Shown: one piece after another, positions 40,017 through 52,899 of the stretch
Position numbering within the stretch: the first letter of the stretch is position 1
How the letters are laid out: each line of letters starts with the position of its first letter
Assembly: GCA_009792885.1 (NCBI GenBank)
Contig: WMCF01000034.1
Location: forward strand, 8,540,448-8,604,447
Reading direction: 5' to 3'
Source of the DNA: Eremophila alpestris peregrina
Taxonomy: Eukaryota; Chordata; Aves; Passeriformes; Alaudidae
DNA: 64,000 nucleotides
Made by a program: the position numbers and the translations under genes
Notes under the pieces: model-generated
What the model saw: the letters and a program-made list of their open reading frames with translations, nothing else
What the model was told of the DNA's origin: nothing
The model's database searches: none

Positions 40017-41907
40017 GTAAGGATTTCTCAATCTCAGTGCAACTGACACAGGACATCAGGCTGGATGCAGTAGGAGATGTGAATGCAATTAAGTCCTTCC
40101 CTGAGTTCTTTAGGAAAACAACAGCACTATTACTATTTGATTTATGCTTCTCAGGTGATATATGCAACAGCCTTCATCCTTTAACAGAAGGTATGACTGA
40201 AAACTGGGATCTAAGCCCAGTTTCATGTTGGAACATTTGTTCTTTTCATTTACAAATAAGAGCCAGAAACTTGCAACACTCACTGGGAAGAATAATCATC
40301 AGTTTGGTTTGCAGCTTATTGAACATACATGGAGACCAAGGGCCAAGTCCTTAAATGGTACAAAACAGCAAAGGTCCAGAACTTGAAAGAATTTCAGAGG
40401 ATCTCAGTCAATTTATGCTTGCCATGGATCTGCCTACAGATATCTGCCTGTGCATATGTAGGCAATGTGCATGTATGTGATAAGTGTGTGACATATTGTA
40501 CTACAGGGCATTTGATAAAGAAATATCCAAGCAATTTATCATATAGCTATGATTGCGTCACCTGCCCATTAATCAGTCTCCCCAGTTCAGTCTGGCATTT
40601 CTGGCTCTTAGACTCCTTCAAACAGCACCATTTATATTTTAAAGCCAACCTGTCATGGAAGTATTTCCTCCTTCTCCCCACCAAAGAAATGGTATTTCCT
40701 CAGAAATTATACCTGCATTGAGATCCATGAGAGGCAAGATGAATTCTGAAAATTGTGAAATTGTCCTGGTTCTAAAATCATGTGTGTGTATTGTCCTAGT
40801 GAATGAAGAAGAACTTTAGCAGCTTTCCAGCAAACCAACTCAATGAAATACAGAGTCCAAGACACAGGCCTTTAAAACAGTAAGGTTTTTTTTAAGTCAT
40901 GCAAGTGATCCTAAGTTATTTTAGATATGTTTTAAAAGGCCTAGTTTTAACTTTTCTCTTCCTCATGGCAGTCAATGCACTGAGCTTAATGGGCCAAGAG
41001 ACACAAGGAACAGGGTCCTGAAAATATTTTTCAAGGTTTCAAAGTATTTTAGAAGTTTTTATATAACATACATGGCAAAACCTGCAAATCCCAAACATGC
41101 TAATGAAACTGTACATATACATTCTTAAACACCTGTGTCAAAAGATCGCTCAGGCTGGAAAATCAAACTTCCAAGAAGCAGGAATGAGAAGCTGCAAGAG
41201 TTCCCAATTTTAATGCCATTTGTTCAACCCATATAAACTACCACACAGCCACATAAATGTCCCTCTTACCCAGCCAAGCTGTGCTCCACTTAATAAGCGT
41301 AGGGGTTATTGCTATTTGTTTTCAGCATTCCCGTTTCTCAGGTGGGCCCCCAATGTATTTGATACAATGTTCTCAAGCTTCTGCACTGGATGCACAAGTA
41401 CTCACTCCCCCTTGGTTGCTTTAAGGATGCTCTTAGCACACCTTAGCTAGACCACTGGCAGGCTCAGTGCCCTCCAATCCCACCCCACAGCCTGGGAGTA
41501 TAAACTACTGAGAAAAGAACAGCGTATGTATCAAAAACAAGTGGCTAGTATTCTTTGGCATACCTAGAGCCTGATTCCCCTGTATAGGGAATCTGCAATC
41601 AGCTTTACTTTCTCTGGTGTGCTCTCAGCCATTCTGAAAAACTGTCTGCAGATGCATACCTTGGATAGTCAGAAAATTATTTGGCTAATGGCCTTGCAAG
41701 AAGACACTGACCCAAATGGTGGTCAGCAGAAGATGCAGAGAAACAACCCAGTGGCTGAAGACATCCTCTGCCTTAAAGAGGAAACTAGCTCTTCTTTCAC
41801 TGCAACTTCTACTCAAAAGAGTCAAAGAAAGACCCAAAAGCACAAACTGAGGGGAGAAAAATTGCACGTAGTACCTGGTCTCCTGTGGGCTTGTAGTCAG
41901 CAGACAA
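40017..41907. other. Intergenic, no gene seen
   Basis: Unique sequence with noise-level open frames (for example 40001-40354 and 40329-40721 on +) that overlap one another and lack recognisable domains. Confidence 0.6.
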
Positions 41908-41967
41908 GGACAAACCAACCAAAAAACCCATCAACCCACCAACCAAACTAAACCAAAAGCCCCCCAT
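41908..41967. repeat. (AACC)n-like simple repeat
   Basis: Imperfect AACC/AACCA units ending in a C-run. It is a low-complexity tract. Confidence 0.8.
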
Positions 41968-44900
41968 AAAACCTAGCCATGTATGTGAGTAGTGTTTGAG
42001 TGTTTTGCATGTTCCACGCAAGGAAGAAAAAGAAACAAAGGGCACATTCTGTCATGAGGGTAATGTGCCCTCTTCTTTAAGGTCTTGCTTGAAATTGCAG
42101 AATTGGTGAGTCACTTGAAAATAAATTAACTTAAACAAAAATAGTATATTTTATTTACTGCAAAGACACTCCAAATTCAATTTAAAGCTGATACCCAGAC
42201 TGAAAAGCTTTCAGCCTGAACAGTTAAAGCAATTTGGTAAATTTAGCCCCGAGCCCTAGAATGGAAACATTCAGAAACTGCAGGTGTAGGTAACACATCT
42301 GCTTATGAAATGTGGAATAGAGATGGACGCTAAGGAGAACACCAGATTTCAACTCTGTCCAGAAAGGAATCTGTATCTATTTAATTGGAGCTTTATACTA
42401 TGTCTTATTATTCTTTTCCTGCATTTTTTTCACATCCCTCTCTTTTGACACTTTGCTACAGTCAATGTGAAAACATCACAATAGGACACTTTCTTGAGGA
42501 AACTTTTCATCTGAATAAATGAAAACAAAAAAGGAACTATGCAAAGAAAGCCTAAGAAAGAAAGAAAAGAGCAAGGGCTACAAATGAAGACACTGACATG
42601 GAATGTATGGTACATTTATTCTTTAATAAGTGTGTTGTACATAAATGCAATGGGAGAGTGCCAGTGGCCAGGTTGAGCAAGTTGAAATAGGATCTTAGAG
42701 TGATTGGAGAGGAATGAAAAGTGACTAAGGAATTCTGAAGCCAGGGATGAGGAAGTGAGAAGTGACAAGTTGGACAGGATATAGGTACAAACTAGAACAA
42801 CCATGCTCCTCCCTCTCCTTCACTCTTACCTCTCTCTCTCATCTTGTTTCATATCATGCAATCTCTGAGAAAACATTAAGTTTTATTGCATTCATTAATT
42901 TGTTTCCAAGAGTCACAAATTATACTGTGATTTTTACCTGTCAAGTCAGTGCATGGACCTGGAATTCTACAGTCAAGCTGCACTTCACGAAAACCTAAAT
43001 CAGCAACACCTAGAGATTCCTACTAGCATGAACACTCTTTTGTTTACACCACTTCTTTGCTCAGAAGAACAGATGAGAGGGTTCAGCATTGTTTTCCCTG
43101 CTTTGTTTTCTTACTGTCAGGCTGAAGAACCAAGCAAGGAATCCTTTGTGCCCATTCCTCCACACCCCATTTGCTTCAAGGCAGAGACAACATTCTTCTT
43201 TCAAGGTTAATTTGTTGCATAGACTGTCCTTGATAAATTGGATATTTAGTTTTTAATAACTCCTTTCAAACTCAAGTTCAATAAATGCCCAGGAAAATCT
43301 GATCCAGTGTGTAAAAGATACCTCCAGTCCCATTCTTCTTGGCGAAAATGCAAACAGCCAAACCATAGCCCACCTTTACATTAAACCTTTCTCCTTGCGA
43401 CATATTCTCTGGTTTTACTGACTTAAGGTTGAAACACAGTCAGAACAAACCTTCTGTCACCCTCTAGTGATTTTCTGCAAGGTGAGAATGTCTTTTCCTT
43501 CCTAATTTTTTTTTTCCCACTGCATCCAGTTCCACCTCTGGGAGCTACACAAAATACCTTAGTCTTTCTACATACCTGTGGATGTGCACACAAAGCCTGA
43601 AGTCCTAGAAGTAAAATTCCACTAACCCACGCTCCTTGTCAACTGCACAAATTGCAGAGCCCCCAAAGCTTACCTTTTAAGTGCTTGCAAATGAGGCTCT
43701 CTCTCTTTTCTCACATACAAATTGCTGCTCCTTGAAGCTACACAGCCACTTTTTGCTGAGGCTACAGTGTGTCCACATGTGGCTCACATGGAGCTTGCCT
43801 GAGTCCCGTTTAGCACCTGTTTTGGTCTCCCTTCTGGATGGAAAGACAATTTAAGTAATTACAGACACAAGACAAACAGCTTTTCTGTCTCTGCACTCAG
43901 CCCTAAGGAACCAGATGATGTATTCTCTACTTCTACTGTGGGCCCACACAATATCTGGGGTTTTGCCTGGTCAGTCATTATGGACAAGATAGAAGACAGA
44001 CACAACAGACAGGATTCAAATTCATAAATCCTCCACAAGTTAGGACATCCTACAACCTGTGTTGTTTTGCTTGCTGCTGTGTCCAGCCTACACAGACAAA
44101 ATCTTAATTCTGTGATGATAGCAACAGTGCCTATATGGTGATTATCATACACCTCTGATTGTGCAAGACAGCTCCTGTGTCAGCTCCCAAGCCACTGCCC
44201 ACAGTCCACCCATGTCAGCAACTCCCCAGTAGCAATGCAGAAACACATGGCTGCTCCCATTTGAAAATCCAGCTTCTCACTACCAGTGCGAAGAGAGCTG
44301 ACCTGAACAGGGAAGATGACCTGTGAGACTACTGCTGTGAAGTGTGCACTACCACTTTGTTGCTGCCCAATTCTTGGCAGGTTACTAAAGACCAAGACAG
44401 GGTTATACTTGCATCTGTTTGCACTGGACATTATTCCAGGACTTCATATTATTTGCTTCTTCACCTTACACGTGGCCTTTGTACTCTTTAGAGAAAGATG
44501 CCATTTGCCGTTGCATTCCACAGACCTTTGGATGACTGTCCAAGTCCATTAATTATGCTTTTGGAAATGTTTCCTGTCAATGATCTTTCAGTTCTTCCCA
44601 GATGGCAAGCAGAAGCAGTTCCTCTTATGTCTCAGGTGTAGAAAATATGGTGCAGAGATACAGTGCACAGATGTAAAGGGACTGATGCTGACCAAGGCCA
44701 CCACTCCAACAGATAGGTGGTATCTCATCACCACGACAAGAACAGTAGATGCTGGTGCATCCTGGTAAGGTTGAAAAATGGAGGGCTTTCAAAAGAGCAT
44801 TCAGAGCAGATGAACAAGCAGTCATCTGCACACTGAGTGAATACTGAGTAAACCAACTGCACTTTTAAAATAGCAGTATACAACATGCATTTTCTCATCA

Positions 44901-45242
44901 GCTAATACATACTAAAACATTGTCATGCAAAGAGAGATCATTTCAAATGAACTATCTATCGCCTTCCACTTCCTTCCAGGCAAGTCTTTAGCATATGTTT
45001 TACCAAACAGTCCTTGGCAGAGGAGAAGGCTTAGCACTTTTAAAATGGACAGAAAATTGCTTTGGAAAAAAACCAAACATTAACTATCAAAACTCAAACA
45101 AAGAAGTATGAGTTGGAAAACTAATCTTTTTTTATTTATCTGAAAAGAGAAATGAAATTCCATTTGGAAAACATTTTTATTAAAAACTGTAGCTGTCTGT
45201 ACTCTGAAACACCCTGGAGGTCTAAAGATGATATCAGTATAT

Positions 45243-45268
45243 AAATATTCAGGGCTTCCTGAATATTT
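45243..45268. repeat. Perfect 11-bp inverted repeat (hairpin)
   Basis: AAATATTCAGG and CCTGAATATTT are exact reverse complements separated by a four-base GCTT loop. No T-run typical of a Pol III terminator follows directly. Function unknown. Confidence 0.8.
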
Positions 45269-48200
45269 CATTTCAGAAACGACTTTCTTTTTTTTTTTTT
45301 TTTTCCCTTACAATTTCTTTGACCTTTAGAAAACAGTCACTATTTGTAGCTTGATTTTTTCAAGATGTTCTCTGGTACATAAAGATGGCAGGGAATTCAA
45401 TTTAAAAGTCAACTCATGAAACACCATATAATAGTCAGAAGATAGTATTGCTTTAGGCTATGCTTTATTAAGTGAACAGCCATTCAAAGCATTTTGGAGC
45501 ATATAATATCCTATTTGAAGGAGTTCACTTCATTCAATCCCACAGAAAAAATATTTTACAAGAGAGATGATATTTGAACTATCCACAGGCATATGGATAA
45601 AATGGTCAGTACTTAGATTTAGCAGAGATGAGCCTTCCTGCTTTACAGAGGCCTGTCAAAAGGACTGATTTATAAAAAGGTTAGGGTTTTTTTCTCTTTA
45701 ACGGGAACAAGACTTTCATGAGATCCCATAGAACAGCTGCAAAAATACCTTTAGTCTGTCATCTGGAATTCCTGAAGGTGAGTTGTGGATTTGTGGCTAA
45801 TGAAACACTGCAAAATAGCACTCACCATGTTATAAAACAGCCCTAATGGTTTATTAGCCTCTTACAGGACAAAAAATGAAAGGTGCCCAAAGCATGTTAT
45901 TCTGTTATAATTATATAAAGCCAAATTTAGTGAGAAACACAACAGAACCAAACATATGGAGATGTTTCTGTGACCTCAAAAGTGGATCACAGATGATTTA
46001 TGACACTACAAAGCAATCACTGGAGACCTGGGGTCCAATTAAGGTTTCTCACCGATGAAAATCAGTACACTTTCTCATGATCTACAATGAAGAAAGATTA
46101 AAATTTGGTCACCAAAACCTTATTTTACTTGACCTTATCCAGCACAAGAATTTGTTCCTGGAACAGGACTAGCTCATTCCACAGATAAGCCATCTGATAA
46201 GAGCAGCAGTGGCTAATAGATTACTTAGGGCTGAGAGCAAGGAAAGGGCACCAAGAGAACTGTGTCCTCCACGGTTCAGAAAACACAACACATTAAATAT
46301 CAGAGAAGGCTTTCTGATATTTCTGTTTTTCCTACCTTTACAAAACAACACTTAGTAAAGTACAGGAAATTGCCCTGTTTCTAAATGAATGACCTCGTAC
46401 ACTACCACTTACGCTGAATTAAAGGAAGGCTCTGTCCTCCTAAACAACACTACATTTCAATAATTTGAATTTTGAGGGGAAAAACCATACATTTTTATTT
46501 TTGTCAAATACAAAGCAGCTTTAATAATTTCCTTTTCCTGAATTTAGTTTTGTTTAATATATTCCGATTTAAAAAATCAATGGCAGATAAAAATAATCCA
46601 GTGCTGTTCACGGGGAGAAAGCTTGCAGAGATGTGACTAATAGCTTTACATTCCTGGGGAAATATTAACCCAAATTGCAGGACAATACTTGCTGATGAAA
46701 ATGGTTCCTATGATTCTACACAGCTTCAACTGGATTTTCACCACACTGCCAATGCGGACAAGAGTTTTCCCCTTACTATTTTTAGGGCAGGTTCAATGAA
46801 CAAAACCCATCTCCATCAGTTTTCTTTAGGGACAAAGATCTGATTCCTTCAATAAAACCTTTCCAGACACAGATGGGCTACATAGAAATTCCTCTTCAAC
46901 CCTAAATCTGCCCAGTTTTAGGCACTTCAGCTGTAGTTCTAGGAAGAGGAGATACACAAGGCTTCTTTTCTGGCGATTTGCACAAGAGTGACTTTCATTC
47001 ATTCATAATGATGATAAATGCCTACCTATCTCAGCAGAAATGAAACTTGTATTCTTCTGGGCCTTTTCAGATGTGCAGTCTGAGAGCATTAACTTATTTA
47101 TTACACATCCTTACCCATATAGTGGAAATTCTCCCATCAAGAGACATGCTGCGGACATGAAAGTTACTGGGATTACACTGAATCTGAAAGGCCTAAAGTG
47201 GAGAAAAATTATGATGCATTTCACCTGTGATCAGAACATTTTCCCCATGACATGCAAGTTTTCTGAAATAAACTTCACTTGTTCTCTTTTGCTGAGCTGT
47301 TAAATCAACACTCGAAGGTGTTTTATTAATTGCTGAGTGATCCACCACAAAGAAAGTGAACATGATAATGATGACAATGGTAGTTCAATCCATGATAATT
47401 ACTTGTTTAAAAACAAGGAAGAAGGGAGGAAAAATGTGGAATTTCTCTTCCCTGTGAAGTCTACCATTTCCCCTCCATTTTCTCTCCTTCTATCTCCATA
47501 ATTATTTTTTTTTAAGAAACAGATGCCTGGTCAACTCTTGACCACTTCTTCAAAGTATTTTACTAGACCCTGCATGTTTCAATGATGGTTACACACTGAA
47601 GGGAGAGTTTGCACCAGGCACTTACATGCTACTGTCTCAGCCTGGATGAACTATGTCTGCCTAACTTGGAATCCCGTTGAACATCAAAGGTCTAACTCAC
47701 ACTTCAGGGTTAGCAGGGTCACATTCCACCTAAAAGAAGCCTAATACTGCCTGAACTGTTCACAACAAGCTTCTTGTTTGACAGTTTTTGACCCATTTTC
47801 TGCTCTCAAATAATGTGCAAGCAAACTTATATTTTGCCACATTCTTTAATAATTCACTAAACACTTCTTGTGGATTCATTCAAATGGCTTTCTCTGAACT
47901 ATCTGCTCTGAGCCATGCACATCTGTGGTGTGTCATTCAGGATACAATTTTCCACCTGGTTGTAACTTCTGGTTTCTGGAGCATTCCCAAATCCCCAGAA
48001 AGATTTCAAGATGGCCACCCAAATGATCCTGAAAAATTCTCACACAACTACATCTAGGCATCTGCTTGTACAATGCTTTCCCTTTAATAAATAGTTTTGT
48101 GAAGGGAAATTCAGTTAAGAACGCTGGAGCTGGAAAGGTCATAGCAGTATCAGTAAATAAGGTCAAGTAGAAGACCTCTCCTCTGCTGTTTTTTCTCTAA

Positions 48201-48318
48201 ATGTGAGCAGGGACTTAAAAATAAGGGGGGGAAAAGAAGTTCCTGAGTGGGAAAAATGCCAGGGGAAAAAATGTAGGCATAGGGAAAATAAGTATAAAGA
48301 TGCTATCACAAAGAGGCA

Positions 48319-48346
48319 ACCATTCCTTAGTGGAACAAGGAATGGT
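48319..48346. repeat. Perfect 10-bp inverted repeat (hairpin)
   Basis: ACCATTCCTT and AAGGAATGGT are exact reverse complements with an eight-base loop. CATTCC/GGAATG is also the core motif of TEAD factors, so the arms form an inverted TEAD-site pair. Binding is inference. Confidence 0.75.
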
Positions 48347-51300
48347 GAAAATATGCAAAGGACACTAGTTCTAGCTACATGCATATATGATTCTTTCATC
48401 TCTCTGTGAGGAAATTAATTGTCTTGCAGTAAGCATAAGATTGTCCACGTCAGAACACACGGCTGAACTTTTCAGTGTGCAAGAATTCACTAGATTTGAA
48501 GAAAAATAACATGCTGGAATTCACAACCCATAAAGAGCGATCAGTTATTGATCCCACTTTTCTGTCAAAAAGCCCCAGTGACTAATGCAGTTATATATGT
48601 TAGGTTAAATTTAGGTTAAAACCAACTATGAAATTCAGATATTATCATCATACCATTATATATTTATAATACCTTGAACAGGGTATAAAAGTTTTAAAGC
48701 AGGACTGGCTTTGCAATCACAAAGTAATTACCATGCATGTACTGACACCTGAACTCTACAGCAAGTCTATAGCATCTTCCCACTGGTAAGAAACAAATAC
48801 AACAAAAATAAATCTTCTGTGAAGCTTAACTCAGACTTTTGCTGGAAGAAAACCAGCTTGGACCTAAAGAAAGAGACAAGCAGATAATGGGGAATTTGCT
48901 CTCTTTTACAGCTAAGTTTAAAGAAGCAAATACCAAAAGTAGAAAGCAAAGACAAGGTATAAACTTGTAAGGCTGTTTTTCTCACAAGACAAGCTTAATT
49001 TAGAAAGTATCTTTTCCAGTGTTTCTAATTTTTTATGTAACAGCTTGTAGTCCATAATCACAAGCAGGGTATCCAGAGTGGTGTAAAGACTGTGAACAAC
49101 TGAACGAAACAGGTACTAAACAGATTTGTGGAGTCAATGTATCAAGTTGATGTTAGAACAGAATGAAGCAAATTTAAGTGCTATTAACTTGATTTTACAA
49201 GAATATGTGTACCATTGTTATACTGAATCCTAACCCTAGTTTGCTTCAGCCCAGTATAAGGTCTGAATATACATATTAGATAAAAGTCACTAGACAATGC
49301 TACAAAAAGAGATGCAGTTTAATGAACTGCAGTCGCATGGCTAGCCTGCCAATCATTACACTAGTAATTAATTTTATTAATTCCACAGGAATCAATACTT
49401 TTAGAAAGATACCTGGGTGGGAAGATGCAATATAGGTATGAACAATCATATCTAAGTGTGGTAAATTTACATCAGATATAAGAGATGTTTCAAAAAAAGA
49501 AATACCTTTAAAGAAAATGATAGAAACCCCTTATCACGTAGGACATTTAAAAATCGACCAAAATAAACTACTGGAAAACTCAACACAATTACTAATATCA
49601 CACTGAGTGCATAATCTTGCAATACGAGTGGAGAATATTCCAAAACTTCCTTTTTCATCTCTAATGTGTAATATCTGTAAGTCTCTGGACGTGTTTGGGC
49701 TATCCAGCCATGGATATTGGGTCTGGAGCCAGAAAACAGCAAGATGCTAACATACAACTTAGTTCCCAGAGTTTGGGAAATGTCCAGAGCACTAACCGTT
49801 TACCATTAACCACTAACCAAATCTACACTGTTGCTAACCATTTTCCCCAAAGCAACAACTTTAGTCTCATTTTTTCAGTCACCTTAGAGCTGATCCATCC
49901 CTCTTGTAGAACTTTGGAAAGACCAGTTGCCTCAGGCAAGCAGGAAGAGCTCACCTTCAATGCACACACTGAATGACTGCTATTTGTAGGAAGAACTAAA
50001 CACTCCTTTGCAACACCACTGCAAACTGCAACTGAGCTGATGGCTCAGTCTATTTTGATACAGCCAAAAAATGAACATGTTTAATAATTCCCCTGAAAAG
50101 AAAGCCACAGCTATTATGTGATGTTGTTACTGAGATCTCCAACCTCAATACTTTAATGCTTGTTGTTGGCACAATTACAAGATTATGACTGACTATATTT
50201 CTCTATCATATCTGAAGCCCTTCATTTTTGTTAGTTGTGGAAAGGAGATATGTTTTCAAAGCTATCCATGACTGAATTATTCTTGTTTGAATGTCAAATT
50301 AGAAAATCTGTTTTTCAAAGGTTAGGTGCTCAGCATATTCTGGAAATCAGGCTGTCTGGAAATGTTTCAGACTGTGCCTCTAATAAGGAAGTAATTGTGT
50401 CATTCATCACTTTTGCAAATTAAACTTTTAAGACAAAGACATTTTTCTTTCATCCCAGTATTCAGACACCACAGCTAAGGGTGTGGTAGAGGTATGGAGT
50501 AGAATTCTACTAACTGCTTTGACATCTTTTAATTTTACCTGACATGTAGAAAGAAAGATACATGTACCTGCATGAATATAGCAGCTCTTCCTGTAATAAA
50601 ATCTGCTAATTATCCATGCTATTCTCCTCCATATAGAAATCCACCTTAATTAATTCTTCTCCTCTGATACTTCAAGCAAATAATCAAATGGACTTAAGGG
50701 AGTGAAGGCTGCTGACCGTATCAAAAGTTACACTGATTAACTATAACTGCCTTTTAAAAGACTTAGTTAAATCAAAGCAAATCCTTGACTGAGCACACTT
50801 AGTTTATTTATTGAATAACACTGATTTATTTGAATTGGTAATCTGGGTCAGGACTCTGAAATATTTGCATGCCTACTTCATGTTTAGCACACTATTTAGT
50901 CTAAATACATTTTGTTTCAGTAGAATGAAAGAATGAAACTCTTCTAAGAAGGTGTAATAAACAAGTCTGACACTCTTTTATAGCAGGTCAACTCAATAAA
51001 GACATCACCATTTCTTGATTATATGAAGCCAGCTGTGCTTAAAGAGACCTACTGGAAAACACCCAAAGTCAGTTTGCTAAATCCCAATTTATGTTGAAAT
51101 AGATTTTTATTGCTTTAATAAAATTGTTTTGAAAGATGATTTTATTTTAATCACAGCTACTTTTGCGTGTAAACAATGCTGTAGGCAAATATCATCACAG
51201 GATACATCAAGGATAGCTACTAAATTGAACACACTGAGGATATATTTCTGAATGGCATATTTCACTACAGCTACCTTCAAATTCTGATAAGATTGAATTT

Positions 51301-52899
51301 GAGAGTAGGAGACCAAATTAGGTGTTAGCTTTACAGAGCACATGTTATACTTGTGTTGGTATAATCTGAAATGACAAAAAAAAATGAAACCACTACTCTT
51401 ATTTTTGTCCATATTGAGTAGAACTATGCTTACCCACAAAATGACTCATTTCTTCATGCTTCACCTGTAGAAACACTCAGAATTTTGAATTTCTTACAAG
51501 CTTGTATTATGCAAATTTAAAAGACACATACCCAGAAAATGAAACAAAAAACTGCTTCTGGGTAGCTGTAAACATTTGAAAAATCTGAAAATAAAAAGGT
51601 TAAAAACCCAAAACAATCAAGTAAACAAAAATCTAGATGCTTCTGTGCATCTTGTATGTTGACATGTCCACCAAAGAACTCCCACAAAACTGTAGTGGTT
51701 GAAATTGGTTTGAAGAGTACATGGAAGAGTAGTAGACTCTTGGTGAGGCATGAGAAATATTATACTGACTTTGTGGATGATTATGATTAGATTTATTGCT
51801 AATATAGTATCTAAGTATAATCAATGAAGCATATAATATAACCATGTCTTAAGGGTTATAATATAAGCAGTTCAGCTAGAAATGTACAGGTTTACAGTCT
51901 TTGACCTTACAGAATGCACAATTGCAAAGCAACAAAGCAACTCTGTAGTTACTTCAGAATTTTATACCCACATATAGTTAGGTTTTAGCACTTTTACTCA
52001 CCCGTCCAAAAGTGAGTGTTTCCCTGTCCTCAAGCTGGATGTACACTGCAGGTGTCCCTGCCAGGGAGGGGATCCACCCAGAAGCTGACTGCAGCTTTGG
52101 AAAACCATTTTTCCTGACTCCAATAGCATTTTACACCCTTTTGATGTGTAACCATGTTAACCTTGATCACCACAGCGTCTCCATCTCTAGGACACATTCA
52201 TTACGTGAGCATCCAGACCGTTCCTCCTGAAATTCCTACCTAATTTTCTCATCTTAGCACAACTCCCACACAGTGTTCTTATCTAAGGCCAAATCACACT
52301 GCCTACTGGAGACAATCACAAAGGAAGAGGTTGTGTGTGGGGCAGAGAGGATGAAGGGGAAGACCCAACTATCCTGTCACATTTATTGGTAGTGTGTATG
52401 GTTCATAATTTACCTACACAGAACATGGTTATTTAAAACCTGTCTTTAATTGGCTTAACAGGTGACCGGGAATCAGTTGGCTTCACCATTACTTTTGCCT
52501 TTCTTAGGACCAAAAAAGGATTGATGTCCTACTTAGATTTGTTTTAACAGCATGTGTGGTCTAGTTTGTAGTTTAGATTGGATGAGAGTTCAAGAAAGAA
52601 GTCCAGCAATACTGTATTGTGCAATACTTCCATGTTTACTTTACTGGATGCACTGGGTAAATCTCTCAATGTTCCTTACTGTTTCATATATAAATAACAA
52701 CCCCCAACTTTACAGGGATGCTACTCAATTTTTAAGTAAATATTGTAAATGTAAAAGACATATTAAAAAAAAGAGACAGTGGATTAAAAATCTGTTTCAG
52801 GCAAACTTGTACATCCTCATGAGTGGATAGACCCCAAGGCAGAAACTTGGGGGAGCAAAGTCCCTCCCATAGAAAGAGAAGAACCTGAACATAGATGCT

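Larger units (their letters stand above)
41968..52899. other. Intergenic, no gene seen
   Basis: AT-rich unique DNA with small T-runs (43507-43516 and 45290-45304) and two perfect hairpins listed separately. The open frames are short and featureless. No transposon end, RNA gene or exon was recognised. Confidence 0.6.

Noticed and set aside
48011..48021. GLI-like site GGCCACCCA
   Set aside because: One mismatch to GACCACCCA; a single imperfect 9-mer is expected by chance in 64 kb, although GAS1 is a Hedgehog-regulated gene.
52041..52075. CR1-like phrase GGTGTCCCTGCCAGGGAGGGG (also a similar one at 9775-9800)
   Set aside because: Only ~20 bases resemble the CR1 3' UTR and the flanks do not continue the match.
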